Counted from the stretch's first letter, positions 7,598-16,684 are shown. The stretch: 24,804 bases of DNA from JBBKXP01 sp038251315 (GCA_038251315.1 JBBSBK010000046.1:1-24804), one strand, 5' to 3'. A program made the numbers and translations. The notes: generated by a model not told the origin, from the letters alone.

Positions 7598-8736
7598 ATG
7601 ACAGCATCTTGGAGATTCTCGGCATTGGGCGACCGGCACCGGGCACTGGGCTCGAATCTTGAAGACTGGAGCGGGATGGGCACGGCCTGGTCCTATGAAA
7701 AGGGCGACCCGGAGCAGGAATATCTGGCGATCCGCACCAAGGCCGGGCTGATGGATGTGTCGGGACTGAAAAGGTCCATATTACCGGGCCTGCCGCCTCT
7801 CACGTCATCGACCGCGCCACGACCCGCAACGTCGAAAAGATCATGCCGGGCCGGTCGGTCTATGCGACGATGCTGAACGACGCGGGCAAATTCGTCGATG
7901 ATTGTGTGATCTACCGCACTGGGCCGAATGCCTGGATGGTAGTGCATGGCGCGGGGGGCGGACACGAACAACTGACGATGGCTGCGACCGGACGCGATGT
8001 ATCAGTCCTGTTCGATGACAACCTGCATGACCTGTCGCTGCAGGGGCCGCTGGCTGTCGATTATCTGGACAAGCATGTGCCGGGCATCCGCAACCTGAAC
8101 TATTTCAGCCACATGCAGACCTCGCTTTTCGGCCTGCCGGTGATGATTTCCCGCACCGGATATACGGGCGAGCGCGGTTATGAGATTTTCTGTCGGGGTC
8201 AGGACGCCCCGACGATCTGGGACCGGATCCTGGACGAAGGTGCCGCGATGGGGATCATCCCCTGCCGGTTCACAACCCTCGACCTGCTGCGCACCGAAAG
8301 CTATCTGCTGTTCTTTCCCTACGACAATTCGGAAATGTATCCCTTCGACAACGAAGCCTACGGCGATACGCTGTGGGAACTGGGCCTTGATTTCACCGTA
8401 TCCCCCGGCAAGACCGGATTTCGCGGGGCCGAGGAGCACTACCGCCTCAAGGGTCACGAGCGGTTCAAGATTTGGGGCCTCAAGCTCGAAGGCAAGAACG
8501 CGCCGGGCAACGGTGCGCCGGTGTTCAAGGGCGACAAGCAGGTCGGCGTGGTGACGCAGGCGATGTATTCGTCACTGAACAAGCACAACATCGCCATTGC
8601 CCGCCTGCCAGTCGATTGTGCCAACGACGGCACCAAACTGACGGTGCGGTGTACGACCCACGGCGAGATTGCTGCGACCACGCATGCGATGCCGTTCTAT
8701 GATACTGACAAGAAACGGCGCACCGCCAAAGGCTGA
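7598..8736 (+). pseudogene. dmmD: Dimethylamine monooxygenase-associated GcvT-like folate protein DmmD, one-base frameshift
   Basis: The first part starts at 7598 (MTASWRFSALG) with an AGGGAGAG ribosome site and reads correctly up to MDVSGLK. The family sequence then continues in the -1 frame as VHITGPAASHVIDRATTRN from 7774 through the stop at 8736. Adding one A to the AAAA run at 7769-7772 restores an uninterrupted protein of about 379 residues. Nothing else in either part is damaged (for example ISRTGYTGERGYEIFC near 8148-8195). The family resembles GcvT; in DMA-degrading bacteria it accompanies DmmABC and is thought to capture the released formaldehyde on tetrahydrofolate. It could be a true mutation or a homopolymer sequencing error; the intact remainder favours error or a very recent change. 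Confidence 0.85.
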
Positions 8737-8789
8737 CCGATTTTAAGGGCGGCCGCCCCGACGTTTCAAGACAGGATAACCACCGGAAC

Positions 8790-9398
8790 ATGACCCGTTT
8801 CCAATTTCCAAAGTCGATCATCACCCGTCCGGTTTATGGCACACTGACCGCCAGACCCGGCACGGCGCATCTGATGGTTGCTGATGCCGAAGGGGCAGAG
8901 GCGCTGATCGACCTTGCCGCTACCGCGCCCGACCTGATGGCGAAGGCGCATATCGTCTATCTCCCCAAGGCGACGGGCGAGATCTATGTCACCCCGCTGC
9001 AAGCCACGTCGCCCGCGCAGCTATATGTCGGTCCCAGCTACGCGGCCGCAGTGCCGCGTCTCCGCAAGGCGCTGGCCGACGCACACATGGGTCTGCAAAT
9101 CTATCTGGCCGGCACCGAAGGACTGATCGGGCAGGCGATGCAAGAGGCCATGTCCGCTGGCTTTCCCGCCGACGCAATCCAGACCGAACACCGCGGGTCA
9201 ACCGCCCGTCGGATCCAATGCGTGCACTGCAAGGGGATCACCGAAGACGTCACGACCGACCCTTTCGTCTGTGCCCATTGCGGCCTGAACCTTTACGTGC
9301 GCGATCATTATTCGCGCCGCATGGCCGCCTTTCAGGGGGTCTGCGTCGATGCCGAGGATCCGGGGCAGGTGCCGCCGTCAAAGGGGCTTTACGCATGA
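8790..9398 (+). CDS. dmmA: Dimethylamine monooxygenase subunit DmmA (small subunit with CxxC pairs)
   Basis: 202 residues, starting MTRFQFPKS after an AGGATAA-type ribosome site. The N-terminal two thirds have no recognisable catalytic motif. The C-terminal part carries CVHC and CAHC (Cys144, 147, 161, 164), a zinc-ribbon-like arrangement characteristic of DmmA-like proteins. It lies between the GcvT-like dmmD and the reductase gene in the order described for dmmDABC operons, and its stop overlaps the dmmB start (ATGA). Its role in the heme-dependent DMA monooxygenase (gamma subunit in the homologous oxidative N-demethylase) is structural or electron-transfer related; this is family knowledge and not visible directly. 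Subunit letters follow gene order. Confidence 0.82.
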   Translation: MTRFQFPKSIITRPVYGTLTARPGTAHLMVADAEGAEALIDLAATAPDLMAKAHIVYLPKATGEIYVTPLQATSPAQLYVGPSYAAAVPRLRKALADAHMGLQIYLAGTEGLIGQAMQEAMSAGFPADAIQTEHRGSTARRIQCVHCKGITEDVTTDPFVCAHCGLNLYVRDHYSRRMAAFQGVCVDAEDPGQVPPSKGLYA

Positions 9399-10360
9399 GC
9401 GCCGGAACCCGGAAACTGGACGTCACCGTGACCGACGTCATCCCCGTCAACGATCTGGTCACGCGCTTTCGCTTTGCGCGCACCGATGGCGGCGAGATGC
9501 CGACGTTTTCGGGTGGCGCACATACCGTTGTCGAAATGCGCGACGGCGATATTACCCGGCTGAACCCCTATTCGCTGATGTCCGATCCGCGTGACCGGTC
9601 CGCCTATACCATCTCGGTGCGGCGTGACGATCAGGGCCGGGGCGGGTCACTTTTCCTGCATGGCAAGGTCAAACCGGGCGACCGCATGGTGCTGAGCTAT
9701 CCAGTCAACCTGTTCCCGCTCGACCTGCGGGCGAAAAAGCATCTGATGATCGCGGGTGGTATCGGGATCACGCCGTTTCTGGCGCAGATCAAACAGCTTG
9801 CCGCGACGAACGGGCGGTTCGAACTGCATTATTCGGTGCGGACCGCCGCACTTGGGTCTTATGCCGATGAGCTAAGTACCGCGCACCCCGCCCAAGTGCA
9901 TATCTACCACGACGACCGGCAGGAAAAGATCGACCTTGATGCGCTGCTGAACGGGCAACCGCTGGGCACCCATGTCTATGTCTGCGGGCCAAAGGGAATG
10001 ATCGGCTGGGTCTGCGATACCGCCCGCGCTCAAGGCTGGCCGCCCGCCGCGATCCATTCCGAAGAATTCCTCGCCCCGCAGTCCGGCCTTCCCTTCGAGG
10101 TGACGCTGGCGCGGTCCGGCAAGGTCATCACCGTGGGTCCGCATCAAAGCATGCTCGAGGCGATCGAGGCCGCCGGGGTCGATGCCCCCTATCTGTGTCG
10201 CGGCGGCGCCTGCGGCCAGTGCGAGACGGATGTTCTCAGTTACGACGGCAAATTCATCCACCGCGACCACTGGCTGACTGACCAAGAACACCAATCCTGC
10301 ACCAAGATCATGCCCTGCGTCAGCCGCTTTGAGGGCAAGTCGCTGGTGATCGACAGATAG
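9395..10360 (+). CDS. dmmB: Dimethylamine monooxygenase reductase subunit (FMN, NAD(P), 2Fe-2S)
   Basis: 321 residues from the ATG at 9395, which overlaps the dmmA stop; a longer in-frame extension back to 9218 lies inside dmmA and is rejected. Domain order is that of phthalate-dioxygenase-reductase/VanB proteins: flavin domain with LNPYSLMSDP (56-65), NAD(P)-binding domain with AGGIGITPF (120-128) and YVCGPKGM (195-202), then a C-terminal plant-type 2Fe-2S ferredoxin domain with Cys268, Cys273, Cys276 and Cys308. It would pass electrons from NAD(P)H to the heme subunit. Position in the dmm operon supports the specific assignment. Confidence 0.87.
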   Translation: MSAGTRKLDVTVTDVIPVNDLVTRFRFARTDGGEMPTFSGGAHTVVEMRDGDITRLNPYSLMSDPRDRSAYTISVRRDDQGRGGSLFLHGKVKPGDRMVLSYPVNLFPLDLRAKKHLMIAGGIGITPFLAQIKQLAATNGRFELHYSVRTAALGSYADELSTAHPAQVHIYHDDRQEKIDLDALLNGQPLGTHVYVCGPKGMIGWVCDTARAQGWPPAAIHSEEFLAPQSGLPFEVTLARSGKVITVGPHQSMLEAIEAAGVDAPYLCRGGACGQCETDVLSYDGKFIHRDHWLTDQEHQSCTKIMPCVSRFEGKSLVIDR

Positions 10361-10372
10361 ACCGAGGACGCA

Positions 10373-11413
10373 ATGACAATCCAGTTCAAAGACGAAACAT
10401 TCCGCGACGATTACACGTTCCGCAATTCGGCCTGGGCGATCAAGCGGTTCCCGTTTCCGTTCCACGAAGACAGCTACATGTACTCGGTCAACATGGAACC
10501 GCATGGCAGCGGGCCGGAGGGGTCGGTCTTTGAAAAGCGGTTCGATGTCGATGAACACTATGTTTCGGAAATGCGCGACCGGGCACTGGTGCTGGCTGAC
10601 GATCCGCTGCGATGTCAGTCCTTGCCGCACATGACGCTGGCGGGGTGGGATCTGCTCGAACTCATCATGGTCTGCAAGTCCGAGGATTACCCAGACCTGT
10701 TCGAACTGCACCGCGATGGTGACAAATGGCACTGGATCAACAAGCCGATGGGCATCGACCACAGCTTTGTCTTTCTTGACGACACCACGCTGCCCTGTGG
10801 TCCGATGGAATACATCACCCGCCAGACTCAAGGCGATTTCGCGGTTCTGGATCAGCGGCAGGACAATTTGTGGATGGACGCCGGGATGGTGACGACGCAG
10901 GCGGATTGGAGCCTAGATTTCGACATCGGCATGAACTTTTTCGAATGGCACGCCCCGGTGCCAAAGGCCCATGAAATGGGCATCTTTCAGCGGGCGCTGA
11001 AATTCCTGCTGAACGTCCAGCAGGGCACCCCGGCGCGGCGCTTGAACTGGACGATGACAGTAAACCCGAACCTTGATACCAGCCCCGAAAACTACCACAA
11101 GTGGGGGCCGGAAAAGGCAACGCTGCGCCCCGAAAACGTCGGGCAAAAGCAGTATCTGCGGGTCGAGTTGCAATCGTTCTGGCGGCTGCCCCGGTCGAAC
11201 GCGATGGTGTTCCCGATCCGCTGTTACCTGATCCGGCTTGACGATCTGGTGACAGCCCCGAAATGGGGTCGCCGTCTGCACCGTATCCTGCGCGACCTGC
11301 CCGAAGAACTGGCGACCTACAAGGGATTCATCCGCAATCGTCCGATGATCCTGGACTATCTGGCGCGTTTTGACGACGGCGCGCCGACCAGTCCCGGCAC
11401 CGGGCCGGACTGA
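10373..11413 (+). CDS. dmmC: Dimethylamine monooxygenase heme subunit (heme-dependent oxidative N-demethylase family)
   Basis: 346 residues, formerly a DUF3445-type protein, now known as the heme-dependent oxidative N-demethylase alpha-like family with a PAS-derived heme-binding fold. Family-like stretches include LPHMTLAGWDLLELIM, LNVQQGTPARRLNWTM and VELQSFWRLPRSNAMVFPIRCY. It should oxidise dimethylamine to monomethylamine and a C1 unit using O2 and electrons from the reductase encoded upstream. The start follows a GAGGA ribosome site 12 bp after the dmmB stop. The gene ends only 3 bp before the stop of the convergent XRE regulator gene, with no terminator visible between. The letter C follows published dmmDABC order and may differ between naming schemes. 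Confidence 0.87.
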   Translation: MTIQFKDETFRDDYTFRNSAWAIKRFPFPFHEDSYMYSVNMEPHGSGPEGSVFEKRFDVDEHYVSEMRDRALVLADDPLRCQSLPHMTLAGWDLLELIMVCKSEDYPDLFELHRDGDKWHWINKPMGIDHSFVFLDDTTLPCGPMEYITRQTQGDFAVLDQRQDNLWMDAGMVTTQADWSLDFDIGMNFFEWHAPVPKAHEMGIFQRALKFLLNVQQGTPARRLNWTMTVNPNLDTSPENYHKWGPEKATLRPENVGQKQYLRVELQSFWRLPRSNAMVFPIRCYLIRLDDLVTAPKWGRRLHRILRDLPEELATYKGFIRNRPMILDYLARFDDGAPTSPGTGPD

Positions 11414-11416
11414 TCG

Positions 11417-12046
11417 CTATTTGCTTTGCACATAGGAAATGATCGACAGATAGCGGGCCGGCAGTTTGACCAGAACCTCGGGCCCATGCGGCGCGTCGGC
11501 ATCAAAGAACAGCGTGTCGCCGGGTTTCAGAGGATAGACCTTGTTGCCGTGCCGGTAATCGACCTCACCTTCCAGCATATAGAGCATTTCGATGCCGTCA
11601 TGCTGGAATGTCGGAAAGGTATCCGACCCCGAACTGAGCGTGATGAGGTACGGCTCCACCACGACGCCGCTGGTGTTCGACCCCAGATGCCCCAGCAGGT
11701 TGTACTGATGCCCCGCACGGGTGCCGCGCCGTTCGGTTTCCGCGCCTTCCCCCGATTTCGTGTGGACTGCGTGGTGCACATCTTCGAACCGGCTGAAGAA
11801 TGACGTCAGCGGCACGCTCATCGCATGCGCCAGCGCTTGCAAGGTCGACAGCGAGGGCGAAGTGTTGCCGTTTTCAATCTTGGACAGCATGCCGATCGAC
11901 AAACCGGTGCGCTGCGACAGATCGGCGATGGTCAGACCGCTTTGATGCCGGAACGCCCGCACCTCGCGTCCGATTGCGACTTCGAGGATGTTTTCGCGTT
12001 CGACCCTGACATTGTGCGGGTCTTGTGCGAGTAATGCAGCAGACAT
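11417..12046 (-). CDS. XRE-family transcriptional regulator with C-terminal cupin domain
   Basis: 209 residues. A helix-turn-helix of the XRE/Cro type spans about residues 26-82 (IADLSQRTGLSIGMLSKIENG within it). A cupin sensor domain follows at about 135-205, with FQHDGIEMLYMLEGEV and LKPGDTLFFDADAPHGP. Proteins of this architecture usually regulate an adjacent catabolic operon and bind a small metabolite in the cupin pocket. Its position tail to tail with dmmC and head to head with a GlxA-type regulator makes it a strong candidate to control dmm and/or mgs genes; the ligand is unknown. A GGGAG ribosome site precedes the ATG. Confidence 0.88.
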   Translation of the reverse strand: MSAALLAQDPHNVRVERENILEVAIGREVRAFRHQSGLTIADLSQRTGLSIGMLSKIENGNTSPSLSTLQALAHAMSVPLTSFFSRFEDVHHAVHTKSGEGAETERRGTRAGHQYNLLGHLGSNTSGVVVEPYLITLSSGSDTFPTFQHDGIEMLYMLEGEVDYRHGNKVYPLKPGDTLFFDADAPHGPEVLVKLPARYLSIISYVQSK

Positions 12047-12142
12047 GCGAACTCCCGATCATGCGGCTGGTGGCCGGACTGGACTGACAAATATATGATC
12101 CCGGTTGTAGAACGGCTGCCGGAACCACTTGCGCGTTTCGAA

Positions 12143-12160
12143 TGATAGTTTCCTGATAGT
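12143..12160 (+). repeat. Two TGATAGT direct repeats at the GlxA-type regulator start
   Basis: TGATAGT at 12143-12149 and 12154-12160, 11 bp apart (one helical turn), ending four bases before the ATG at 12164. The same heptamer occurs upstream of mgsA at 7335-7341 (minus strand). The spacing on one DNA face suggests an operator, possibly for autoregulation by the AraC-type protein or for the divergent XRE gene. Confidence 0.45.
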
Positions 12161-12163
12161 AAT

Positions 12164-13174
12164 ATGCAAACACTCCTTGACCAGAAAATAACGACGATCG
12201 GGTTCCTGATCTTTCCGGGATTCCCGATGGCCTGCCTGACGTCGATGATCGAACCCCTGCGCGCGGCGAATGAAATTGCGGCCTGTCAGGCCTTTGCATG
12301 GCGGATCATCTCGGAAACCGGGGCCCGGATCGCGTCGAGCGCGCAGGTGGTTTTCGAACCCGATGCAAAGCTGTCTGATGCCGCCGGGATCGACTATCTT
12401 TTCCTGCTCAGCAGCCCGACGTCGAATTTCACTGACCGGAAAGCCTCCGAAGGCCACGTCCGCCGGTTGGCCCGTCACGGCGTCGCCATTGGCGGGGTCA
12501 GCGGCGGGGTGTTTCCGTTGGCCCGGTCTGGTCTGATGGACGGACATCCAGTGTCGGTGCATTGGTGCTATGCTGCCGCCTTTGCGCAGGAATTTCCCGA
12601 CATGGCGATGCACGACGATGTGATCGTCTTTGACCATCCCCGCTATACCGTGTCGGGTGCGGCGGCGGCGTTCGACCTGATGCTGAGTTTTATCGACGAC
12701 CGGCTGGGAGCCGATACCGCGACCGAGGTCGCGTGCTGGTTCCAGCATCCGGTGGTGCGCGGCCGGGGGGTGCGGCAAAAGACGCCGACGTTCCACCGTG
12801 ACAGCACCGCCGATATGTTGCCGGAAACAGTCGCCCGTGCAATTGTGATTTTGGGCCGTCACGTAGGCGAACCGATTGCAATGGAACAGATTGCCGATGA
12901 TGTCGGCGTATCGCCCCGGCAGCTGGAACGACAGTTCAAAAAGGCAACCGGCCAAAGCCCGTCACGCTATTACCGCACACTGCGGATGAAGGCGGCGCGG
13001 CAGTTGGTGCTGTTTTCGCGCGAAACCATTCCGCGCATCGCCATCGCAGTCGGCTATGAAACCGTGCCGCCGCTGATGCGGCACTACCGGGCCGAATTCG
13101 GCGTTTCCCCGACCGAGGATCGCGCCAACATCAACCGCTTTCGGGTGACTGACAACCGGCCTCTGCCGTCCTGA
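12164..13174 (+). CDS. GlxA-type AraC-family transcriptional activator (DJ-1/PfpI-like sensor)
   Basis: 336 residues. The N-terminal DJ-1/PfpI-like (class I amidotransferase-like) domain covers about residues 8-190, beginning IGFLIFPGFPMACL and including IEPLRAANE. The C-terminal AraC DNA-binding domain covers about 225-325, with DVGVSPRQLERQFKKATGQSP for the first helix-turn-helix and IAIAVGYETVPPLMRHYRAEFGVSP for the second. Relatives control glycine betaine, carnitine, sarcosine and other amine catabolic genes, so control of mgs, dmm or mgd here is a reasonable inference. No good ribosome site precedes the ATG; two TGATAGT repeats occupy that place, so translation may be leaderless or weak. 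It converges on mgdD with 5 bp between stops. Confidence 0.88.
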   Translation: MQTLLDQKITTIGFLIFPGFPMACLTSMIEPLRAANEIAACQAFAWRIISETGARIASSAQVVFEPDAKLSDAAGIDYLFLLSSPTSNFTDRKASEGHVRRLARHGVAIGGVSGGVFPLARSGLMDGHPVSVHWCYAAAFAQEFPDMAMHDDVIVFDHPRYTVSGAAAAFDLMLSFIDDRLGADTATEVACWFQHPVVRGRGVRQKTPTFHRDSTADMLPETVARAIVILGRHVGEPIAMEQIADDVGVSPRQLERQFKKATGQSPSRYYRTLRMKAARQLVLFSRETIPRIAIAVGYETVPPLMRHYRAEFGVSPTEDRANINRFRVTDNRPLPS

Positions 13175-13179
13175 CCCGA

Positions 13180-13746
13180 TCAGGCGATGCTGCGGGCGGC
13201 GGCTGTCAGGGCGTGGTGCAACGATTCGGCGAATGATCGCGGCGCGATCAGGCTGTAGTGCTGCGCGGTAGTGCGACAGATCACGAGACACCCCATGTGT
13301 TCGAGCAATGTGCGCGTCGCCTTGCCGGTTTCCATCCGTCGCACCGGCACCGGGGAAAGCCGTTCGAGAAGGTCGACGACAGTCGGCCCGGTCACGTCGA
13401 ACCGCACCCAGCCATCGGTCTGTTCGGTCACTGATGCGGCATCGCCTAGGTCTGCCTTGACCATGCGCGCAATGTCCTCATGGCTGGCAAAGGGTGCCTC
13501 GGCAAACCACTGGTCCGGCCCGGTCCAGATCAGGCCATAGGGGTCGCCCGCCGTCGAGGCGCCGGGGCCGGGCAGCGGGCCGCCGAACAGTTTCATGGCC
13601 GCTGTGGCAAATGCCTTTGACTGGCCCGTCCGGCAAGTGACCGACGCCAAGGCGCGGTCGGTGACCTCTGCGATTTGCAGGGCGCCGATGGTGTCGACAA
13701 TCGGGGTCGCGCCGCCCAGCGGCGGCATGGCAGCAAGATCATGCAC
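13180..13746 (-). CDS. mgdD: N-methylglutamate dehydrogenase subunit D (sarcosine oxidase gamma-like)
   Basis: About 188 residues if started at the GTG at 13746 (reads V/M-HDLAAMPPLGG). This start has a GAGGGGGAA ribosome site nine bases upstream and overlaps the mgdC stop by 8 bp; the next ATG at 13728 lacks a well-placed site, and the ATG farther upstream at 13857 lies well inside mgdC. The protein resembles SoxG/GcvT-like folate-fold proteins: LIWTGPDQWFAEA, TEQTDGWVRFDVTGPTVVDLLERL and GCLVICRT. It is the smallest folate-fold partner of the heterotetrameric NMG dehydrogenase. Last gene of mgdABCD and convergent with the GlxA-type regulator. Confidence 0.85.
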   Translation of the reverse strand: MHDLAAMPPLGGATPIVDTIGALQIAEVTDRALASVTCRTGQSKAFATAAMKLFGGPLPGPGASTAGDPYGLIWTGPDQWFAEAPFASHEDIARMVKADLGDAASVTEQTDGWVRFDVTGPTVVDLLERLSPVPVRRMETGKATRTLLEHMGCLVICRTTAQHYSLIAPRSFAESLHHALTAAARSIA

Positions 13747-16684
13747 GAAGACGTTCCCCCTCGGGGTCGATGAAATGGGCGCTGACCACTTCGACCAGCG
13801 TTTCGGCGTCTTGCACCGGATTGACTGCCCGCAAGACCTCGCCCTTTCGACCCGCACCGTTTTTCAGGAATCCCAGCCCGATGGTGTAGCCAAGATTGGG
13901 TGAATAGGCGACTGAAGTGAGATAGCCCTGATCGTTCGCCGCATTCGCGACGTCATCCCTGCCAATCAGGTGCGCCCCGGCGGCGAAACTGTCCGCCGCG
14001 TTGACCGGGCGGAACCCGACAAGGCACAGCGCGTCGGCGCGATTCAGTCCTTCGCGTTCAGACAGGGTCGATCCGATCGAGTCTTTCTTTTTATTCACCA
14101 TGCCGCCCATCCCAAGGTTCAGCGCGGTGGTGGTGCCGTTCAATTCATTGCCGGCAGCATGACCCTTTTCAATGCGCATGACGCCCAGCGCTTCGGTCCC
14201 GTAAACTACCGCATCGAATTCTTGCCCGGCTTCGACCAGCCGTCGCATCAGCGCGTCGCCATAGCGTGTCGGCACCGCAATCTCGAACGCCAACTCGCCG
14301 GAAAACGAGATACGGAACAGCCGCGCGCGCAGCCCGCCGCAAACGGTGATGTCGCCGCAGCCCATGTAGGGGAATGCGTCGTTGCCGATGTCGAACGCTG
14401 GATCGACGATCTTTTGCAGCAAGCGTCGCGCGTTCGGTCCGGCAACCGAATATTGCGCCCAGGCTTCGGTGGTCGAGATGATCTGCACGTCCATGTCGGG
14501 CCACAGGCACTGACGGCAGAACTCCATGTGCCGGTAAACGCCGACCGCGTTGGCGGTGGTCGTGGTCATCACGAAATGGTCTTCGGCCAGATGCGCGGTG
14601 GTGCCATCGTCCATCGCGATCCCGTCCTCGCGCAGCATCAGGCCATAACGGACCTTGCCCACCGCCAGCTTGCCGAATGGGTTGGCATAGATCCGGTTCA
14701 GGAATTCGGCGGCCTCGGTGCCCTGCACGTCGATCTTGCCGAGCGTCGTCACATCGCAGATGCCGACCGAAGCGCGTGTCGCCAGCACCTCGCGGTCGAC
14801 TGATTGCCGCCACGTGGTTTCGCCGGGCCGGGGGAACCATTGGGCCCGCAGCCACATCCCGACCTCGACAAAGACCGCGCCCTGTTCGGCGGCCCAGTGA
14901 TGGCTGGGGGTCAGCCGTGTCGGGCGGAAATCGGGGCCTGCCGACCGGCCTGCAAAGGCGGCGATCGAGACGGGGGTATAGGGCGGGCGATAGATCGTCG
15001 TGCCGGTGTCGGGGATCGATTTGCCGGTCATTTCGGCCATCACCGCCAGCCCGCCGATATTGGACGTCTTGCCCTGATCGGTCGCCATCCCAAGGGTGGT
15101 ATAGCGTTTCAGGTGTTCGACCGAGATATACCCCTCCTGATGCGCCAGTTTGACGTCCTTGACGGTGACGTCGTTCTGCTGGTCCAGCCATGCACGCCCT
15201 TTGCCGGGGACATGGAACAGCGGGGTGATGCGCACCGGCGCATCTTCGGCGTCGGGCAGGGGGGCTGTCTTGGCCGTGATCCCCGGATCGGACAAGGCCG
15301 CGACCGCTGCCGCAGCGCCGGATGACAGGGCACCTGCGGTAGACATGATCCCTTGGGCCGCGCCCGCGACGGACATACCGGGGGGCAACGCGCCACCGGG
15401 GACAAAGGCGGCGAGGGTGTCATCCCACTGGGGCCGCCCGCGCTGGTGGCAGGTCAGATGCACGTTGGGGTTCCAGCCGCCCGACACGCCAAGCGCCTGA
15501 CAGGCGATCTTGCGGGCCTCGCCACTGGCCAGTTGCACGCTGATCGACGACAGGCCCAGCCGCCCGGCGGTATTGGTCACGACGGCCCCGGCCAGAACCT
15601 CGTATCGGCTGGTTTTCGGGGCGTCGGCGCGGCTGTCGATCACCGCCGCAATACGCATCCCCTTGGCCAGCAGATCGCTAGCAGTCCGGTGGCCTTCGTC
15701 GTTATTGGTAAAGATCGCCACGTCAGTCGCGGGCATCGCCGCCCATCGATTGGCGTAGCTGCGCAGCGCCGACCCGAGCATGATGCCGGGGCGGTCGTTG
15801 TTGCGAAACGCGATGGGCCGCTCGGTGGCCCCGGCGCAGAGCAGGCTGCGCTTGGTATAGATCCGCCAGAAGGTCTGACGCGGTTTGCCGGGAGCTGGTT
15901 CGGGCAGGTGGTCGGACACCCGTTCGAGGGCACCAAAGATGCCGTGATCCATTGCCCCAATAATCGTGGTGCGCGACATGACCCGGACGTTGGGCCGACT
16001 GGCCAGTTCGGCCAGCGTTGCCTTGGCCCAGTCGCTGCCGGATGCATCACCAAGGGCGTGTGTTTCCGAATTCAACCGCCCGCCCGGCAGGAAATCCTCA
16101 TCCGCCAGAATGACATCGGCCCCGGCACGGCCCGCCGTCAGCGCGGCGGCAAGGCCCGCAGGCCCGGCCCCGATGATCAGCAGATCGCAGTGCAGAAACC
16201 CCTTGTCGTAAAGATCAGGGTCCGGTTCGCCTGAAAGACTGCCCAGACCGGCGGCATGGCGGATCAGCGGCTCATAAAGCTTTTCCCAGAACGCTTTGGG
16301 CCACATGAAGGTCTTGTAATAGAACCCGGCGGCAAAGAATGGCGACAGAAAATCGTTCACCGCAAGCAGGTCGAACGACAGCGATCCGACGCTGTTCTGG
16401 CTGCGGGCCGTCAGGCCGTCATACAGCTCGGCCACAGTGGCGCGCGCGTTCGGTTCCTGCCGCGCCCCGGTGCGCAGGGCGACAATGGCGTTGGGTTCTT
16501 CGGACCCCGCAGTCAGCGGGCCGCGCGGGCGGTGATATTTGAATGACCGGCCCATCAGGCGCATGTCATTGGCCAGCAGCGCCGAGGCAAGGGTATCGCC
16601 GGGGTGGCCGGTGAATGACTTGCCGTCAAAGCTGAACGACAGGGTGCGGCTGCGGTCGATCAGACCGCCAGTCAAACGGGTCAT
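13739..16684 (-). CDS. mgdC: N-methylglutamate dehydrogenase subunit C (sarcosine oxidase alpha-like)
   Basis: 981 residues, close to the roughly 1000 of SoxA proteins. The N-terminal ferredoxin-like domain (about 15-90, SFSFDGKSFTGHPGDTL) lacks cluster cysteines, as in SoxA. A dinucleotide-binding fold follows (IIGAGPAGLAAAL, GAGPAG at 172-177). The C-terminal 370 residues are a GcvT-like folate-binding module (SVGICDVTTLGKIDVQG, YSVAGPNARRLL, FSGELAFEIAVPTRYG). The complex oxidises NMG to glutamate and places the methyl carbon on tetrahydrofolate as methylene-THF. The start overlaps the mgdB stop (ATGA), and the stop is overlapped by mgdD, so the three genes are translationally coupled. Sarcosine oxidase soxA is the alternative; linkage to mgs-gmaS favours mgdC. 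Confidence 0.9.
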   Translation of the reverse strand: MTRLTGGLIDRSRTLSFSFDGKSFTGHPGDTLASALLANDMRLMGRSFKYHRPRGPLTAGSEEPNAIVALRTGARQEPNARATVAELYDGLTARSQNSVGSLSFDLLAVNDFLSPFFAAGFYYKTFMWPKAFWEKLYEPLIRHAAGLGSLSGEPDPDLYDKGFLHCDLLIIGAGPAGLAAALTAGRAGADVILADEDFLPGGRLNSETHALGDASGSDWAKATLAELASRPNVRVMSRTTIIGAMDHGIFGALERVSDHLPEPAPGKPRQTFWRIYTKRSLLCAGATERPIAFRNNDRPGIMLGSALRSYANRWAAMPATDVAIFTNNDEGHRTASDLLAKGMRIAAVIDSRADAPKTSRYEVLAGAVVTNTAGRLGLSSISVQLASGEARKIACQALGVSGGWNPNVHLTCHQRGRPQWDDTLAAFVPGGALPPGMSVAGAAQGIMSTAGALSSGAAAAVAALSDPGITAKTAPLPDAEDAPVRITPLFHVPGKGRAWLDQQNDVTVKDVKLAHQEGYISVEHLKRYTTLGMATDQGKTSNIGGLAVMAEMTGKSIPDTGTTIYRPPYTPVSIAAFAGRSAGPDFRPTRLTPSHHWAAEQGAVFVEVGMWLRAQWFPRPGETTWRQSVDREVLATRASVGICDVTTLGKIDVQGTEAAEFLNRIYANPFGKLAVGKVRYGLMLREDGIAMDDGTTAHLAEDHFVMTTTTANAVGVYRHMEFCRQCLWPDMDVQIISTTEAWAQYSVAGPNARRLLQKIVDPAFDIGNDAFPYMGCGDITVCGGLRARLFRISFSGELAFEIAVPTRYGDALMRRLVEAGQEFDAVVYGTEALGVMRIEKGHAAGNELNGTTTALNLGMGGMVNKKKDSIGSTLSEREGLNRADALCLVGFRPVNAADSFAAGAHLIGRDDVANAANDQGYLTSVAYSPNLGYTIGLGFLKNGAGRKGEVLRAVNPVQDAETLVEVVSAHFIDPEGERLRA

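Noticed and set aside
7766..7776. Programmed -1 frameshift in dmmD at CTG AAA AGG
   Set aside because: Only four A residues and no canonical slippery heptamer (such as A AAA AAG) or obvious stimulatory element; a simple one-base deletion or error is more likely.
13170..13184. Inverted repeat between the GlxA-type gene and mgdD as a terminator
   Set aside because: Stem is only 5 bp (CCTGA/TCAGG), formed by the two stop codons, with no T tract.
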